NCBI GenBank assembly: GCA_030452275.1 | Contig: JAKDMR010000002.1 | Coordinates: 1 to 35,294 of the forward strand | Length of the DNA: 35,294 bases | Reading direction: 5' to 3' | Source: Candidatus Nitrosocosmicus sp. | GTDB taxonomy: Archaea; Thermoproteota; Nitrososphaeria; Nitrososphaerales; Nitrososphaeraceae | Shown: positions 34,495 through 35,294 of the stretch, one piece after another | How the letters are laid out: each line of letters opens with the position of its first letter | Numbering within the stretch: position 1 is the stretch's first letter | Position numbers and translations under genes: made by a program | Notes under the pieces: model-generated | The model's database searches: none | Told to the model about the DNA's origin: nothing | Seen by the model: the letters and a program-made list of their open reading frames with translations, nothing else

Positions 34495-34520
34495 GGATCA
34501 TTCAATGAAATACAATTCAA

Positions 34521-35087
34521 ATGCAAAGAGGATTCAAGGTCTTAATTATAAGTGGTGCTCTATTCTTATCTTCAATAATTGTATTCTTTATGTGGGGGAT
34601 GTCCTTTAGTGGTATGTTCATTCAGAACAATCCAACTCTCTCAACAAACCAAATAACACTTGATCCATTAACGGCTTATAATTCCAGTATTTTCATTAAT
34701 TCTACTGATAAGCTGCTCACTATTACTATTGATTCTATTGACAATGATCAGGTAGTGCTTAATGAATTAGTAACTGATCCAAATGGAAAAATTGTATCTA
34801 ATTCTACTTTTATAAAAACCTATTTTTCTACTATAACTCCAAATTCAACTGGAAGGTATGATATTTCGGTGTTTAACCTAGACCAAAACAACAAGGCCTC
34901 AGTTTATCTATTTTTCGGGAATTTGCCCTTCTTAAAGGAGAACGGTGAAATAGACCTAAGTAGTTTTGGTGGCCTGGTTTTAGGAGTAATTTTATTTATC
35001 GGAGGATTGATAAGTTTTATTATCGGTATAATTCTATATCTTAAGGATAGAAACAAAGAAAAGTACCGTGGTTTCATACCTAGATAA
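34521..35087 (+). CDS. Membrane protein with external glycosylatable domain, unknown function
   Basis: I do not recognise this 188-residue protein. A hydrophobic segment at about residues 7-30 (VLIISGALFLSSIIVFFMWGMSF) and another at 146-173 (FGGLVLGVILFIGGLISFIIGIILYL) flank a central domain of about 110 residues that looks beta-rich and carries NSS, NST and NSTG-type sequons. The C-terminus KDRNKEKYRGFIPR is basic and probably cytoplasmic, placing the middle domain outside the cell. The layout is common among short thaumarchaeal envelope proteins. The start follows a TATA-like element by about 31 nt. The upstream MITE may alter its regulation. Confidence 0.75.
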   Translation: MQRGFKVLIISGALFLSSIIVFFMWGMSFSGMFIQNNPTLSTNQITLDPLTAYNSSIFINSTDKLLTITIDSIDNDQVVLNELVTDPNGKIVSNSTFIKTYFSTITPNSTGRYDISVFNLDQNNKASVYLFFGNLPFLKENGEIDLSSFGGLVLGVILFIGGLISFIIGIILYLKDRNKEKYRGFIPR

Positions 35088-35294
35088 AGCTAACATATTT
35101 TGATCTCATTACCTTGGTCCAAACAAGCCCTTTAATTAAAAGTGTAATAATGTTGCAAAAGGCGGTCCTATAAGAAGCCTTACTTTGAGATTTCCAGATA
35201 CAAGAGAAAATGACACAAACATTCAAAATTTTCTGATTTATTAGTATGGTATGAAAAGGAATTATCTAATAAATTATTCTTATGTGAACACGAA
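35088..35294. other. Terminal stretch without a recognisable gene
   Basis: About 200 bp to the window edge. A 30-codon open stretch reading KGGPIRSLTLRFPDTREND has no start codon in frame and is bounded by stops, so it is not called. Confidence 0.5.

Larger units (their letters stand above)
33511..34520. other. 1-kb non-coding region with hairpins, repeats and a MITE
   Basis: No ORF above noise on either strand. It contains two neighbouring hairpins (33757-33782 and 33818-33863), a TATA-like TATAAAAAGG at 33919-33928 followed by a 12-bp tandem pair (33941-33964), and a 140-bp inverted-repeat element (34331-34470), each listed separately. No tRNA, RNase P or SRP RNA signature was recognised. 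Confidence 0.6.

Noticed and set aside
35141-35250. Open stretch KGGPIRSLTLRFPDTREND near the window end
   Set aside because: No start codon in frame, a stop just upstream and fewer than 40 codons.
1-35294. tRNA, rRNA or CRISPR array
   Set aside because: No GGTTCGAATCC-like T-arm with matching acceptor, no conserved rRNA segments and no regularly spaced repeats were seen in the gaps. A tRNAscan and covariance-model search would be decisive.

Overview
This window looks like chromosomal DNA of an AT-rich archaeon. The best fit is an ammonia-oxidising thaumarchaeon (Nitrososphaeria), possibly a soil-type Nitrososphaera/Nitrosocosmicus relative. The evidence is indirect. The aromatic pathway is the archaeal version (ADH synthase plus 3-dehydroquinate synthase II, and a GHMP-type shikimate kinase). 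LysRS is class I, Elp3 is archaeal-type, and a stand-alone B12-binding methylmalonyl-CoA mutase subunit is present. There are F420 genes (cofG, cofH), an EgtD homologue and a DUF6659-like protein. Several genes have TATA-like elements about 23-32 nt before a start codon, as in leaderless archaeal transcripts, and many starts are TTG or GTG. No rRNA, tRNA, CRISPR array or complete insertion sequence was found. The genus is inference.

Layout. 1-6 kb: a left-handed beta-helix (GlmU-like) protein, a small membrane-anchored unknown, a Rieske protein followed by cysS, then divergent metG and nadM. 6.4-10 kb: egtD and the cofG-cofH pair. 10.1-10.6 kb: the small mutase subunit. 10.6-24.8 kb: a long minus-strand block. 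In transcription order it is nadE, aroA', aroB', an orphan DNA methyltransferase, tatC, aroD, a 560-bp gap with a possible small gene, aroE, aroK, aroA, aroC, a chorismate mutase-aminotransferase fusion, tyrA and ilvC. 24.9-27.3 kb: plus-strand citrate synthase and purM. 27.7-32.7 kb: elp3, lysS and a multi-pass membrane protein. 32.7-35.3 kb: accessory-looking small genes and a 1-kb non-coding stretch with hairpins, short repeats and a 140-bp MITE-like insertion.

How the genes work together. The aromatic block encodes every step from ADH formation to chorismate, then the mutase, a transaminase and prephenate dehydrogenase for tyrosine. Prephenate dehydratase and the trp genes are not in the window. 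NadM and NadE cover the last steps of NAD synthesis. CofG and CofH make the F420 chromophore precursor FO. Elp3 (wobble-uridine modification) lies 5 nt upstream of lysyl-tRNA synthetase.

The most unusual item is the 433-residue membrane protein at 31385-32686. It carries two copies, 66 residues apart, of D-x2-[FW]-H-x9-S-x-P-H-x4-T-G. The D/H/H spacing equals that of the CuC ligands of PmoC, the copper membrane monooxygenase subunit homologous to AmoC. The second notable item is the 140-bp element with 17-bp terminal inverted repeats and an 8-bp target duplication, inserted just upstream of the promoter of the last gene.
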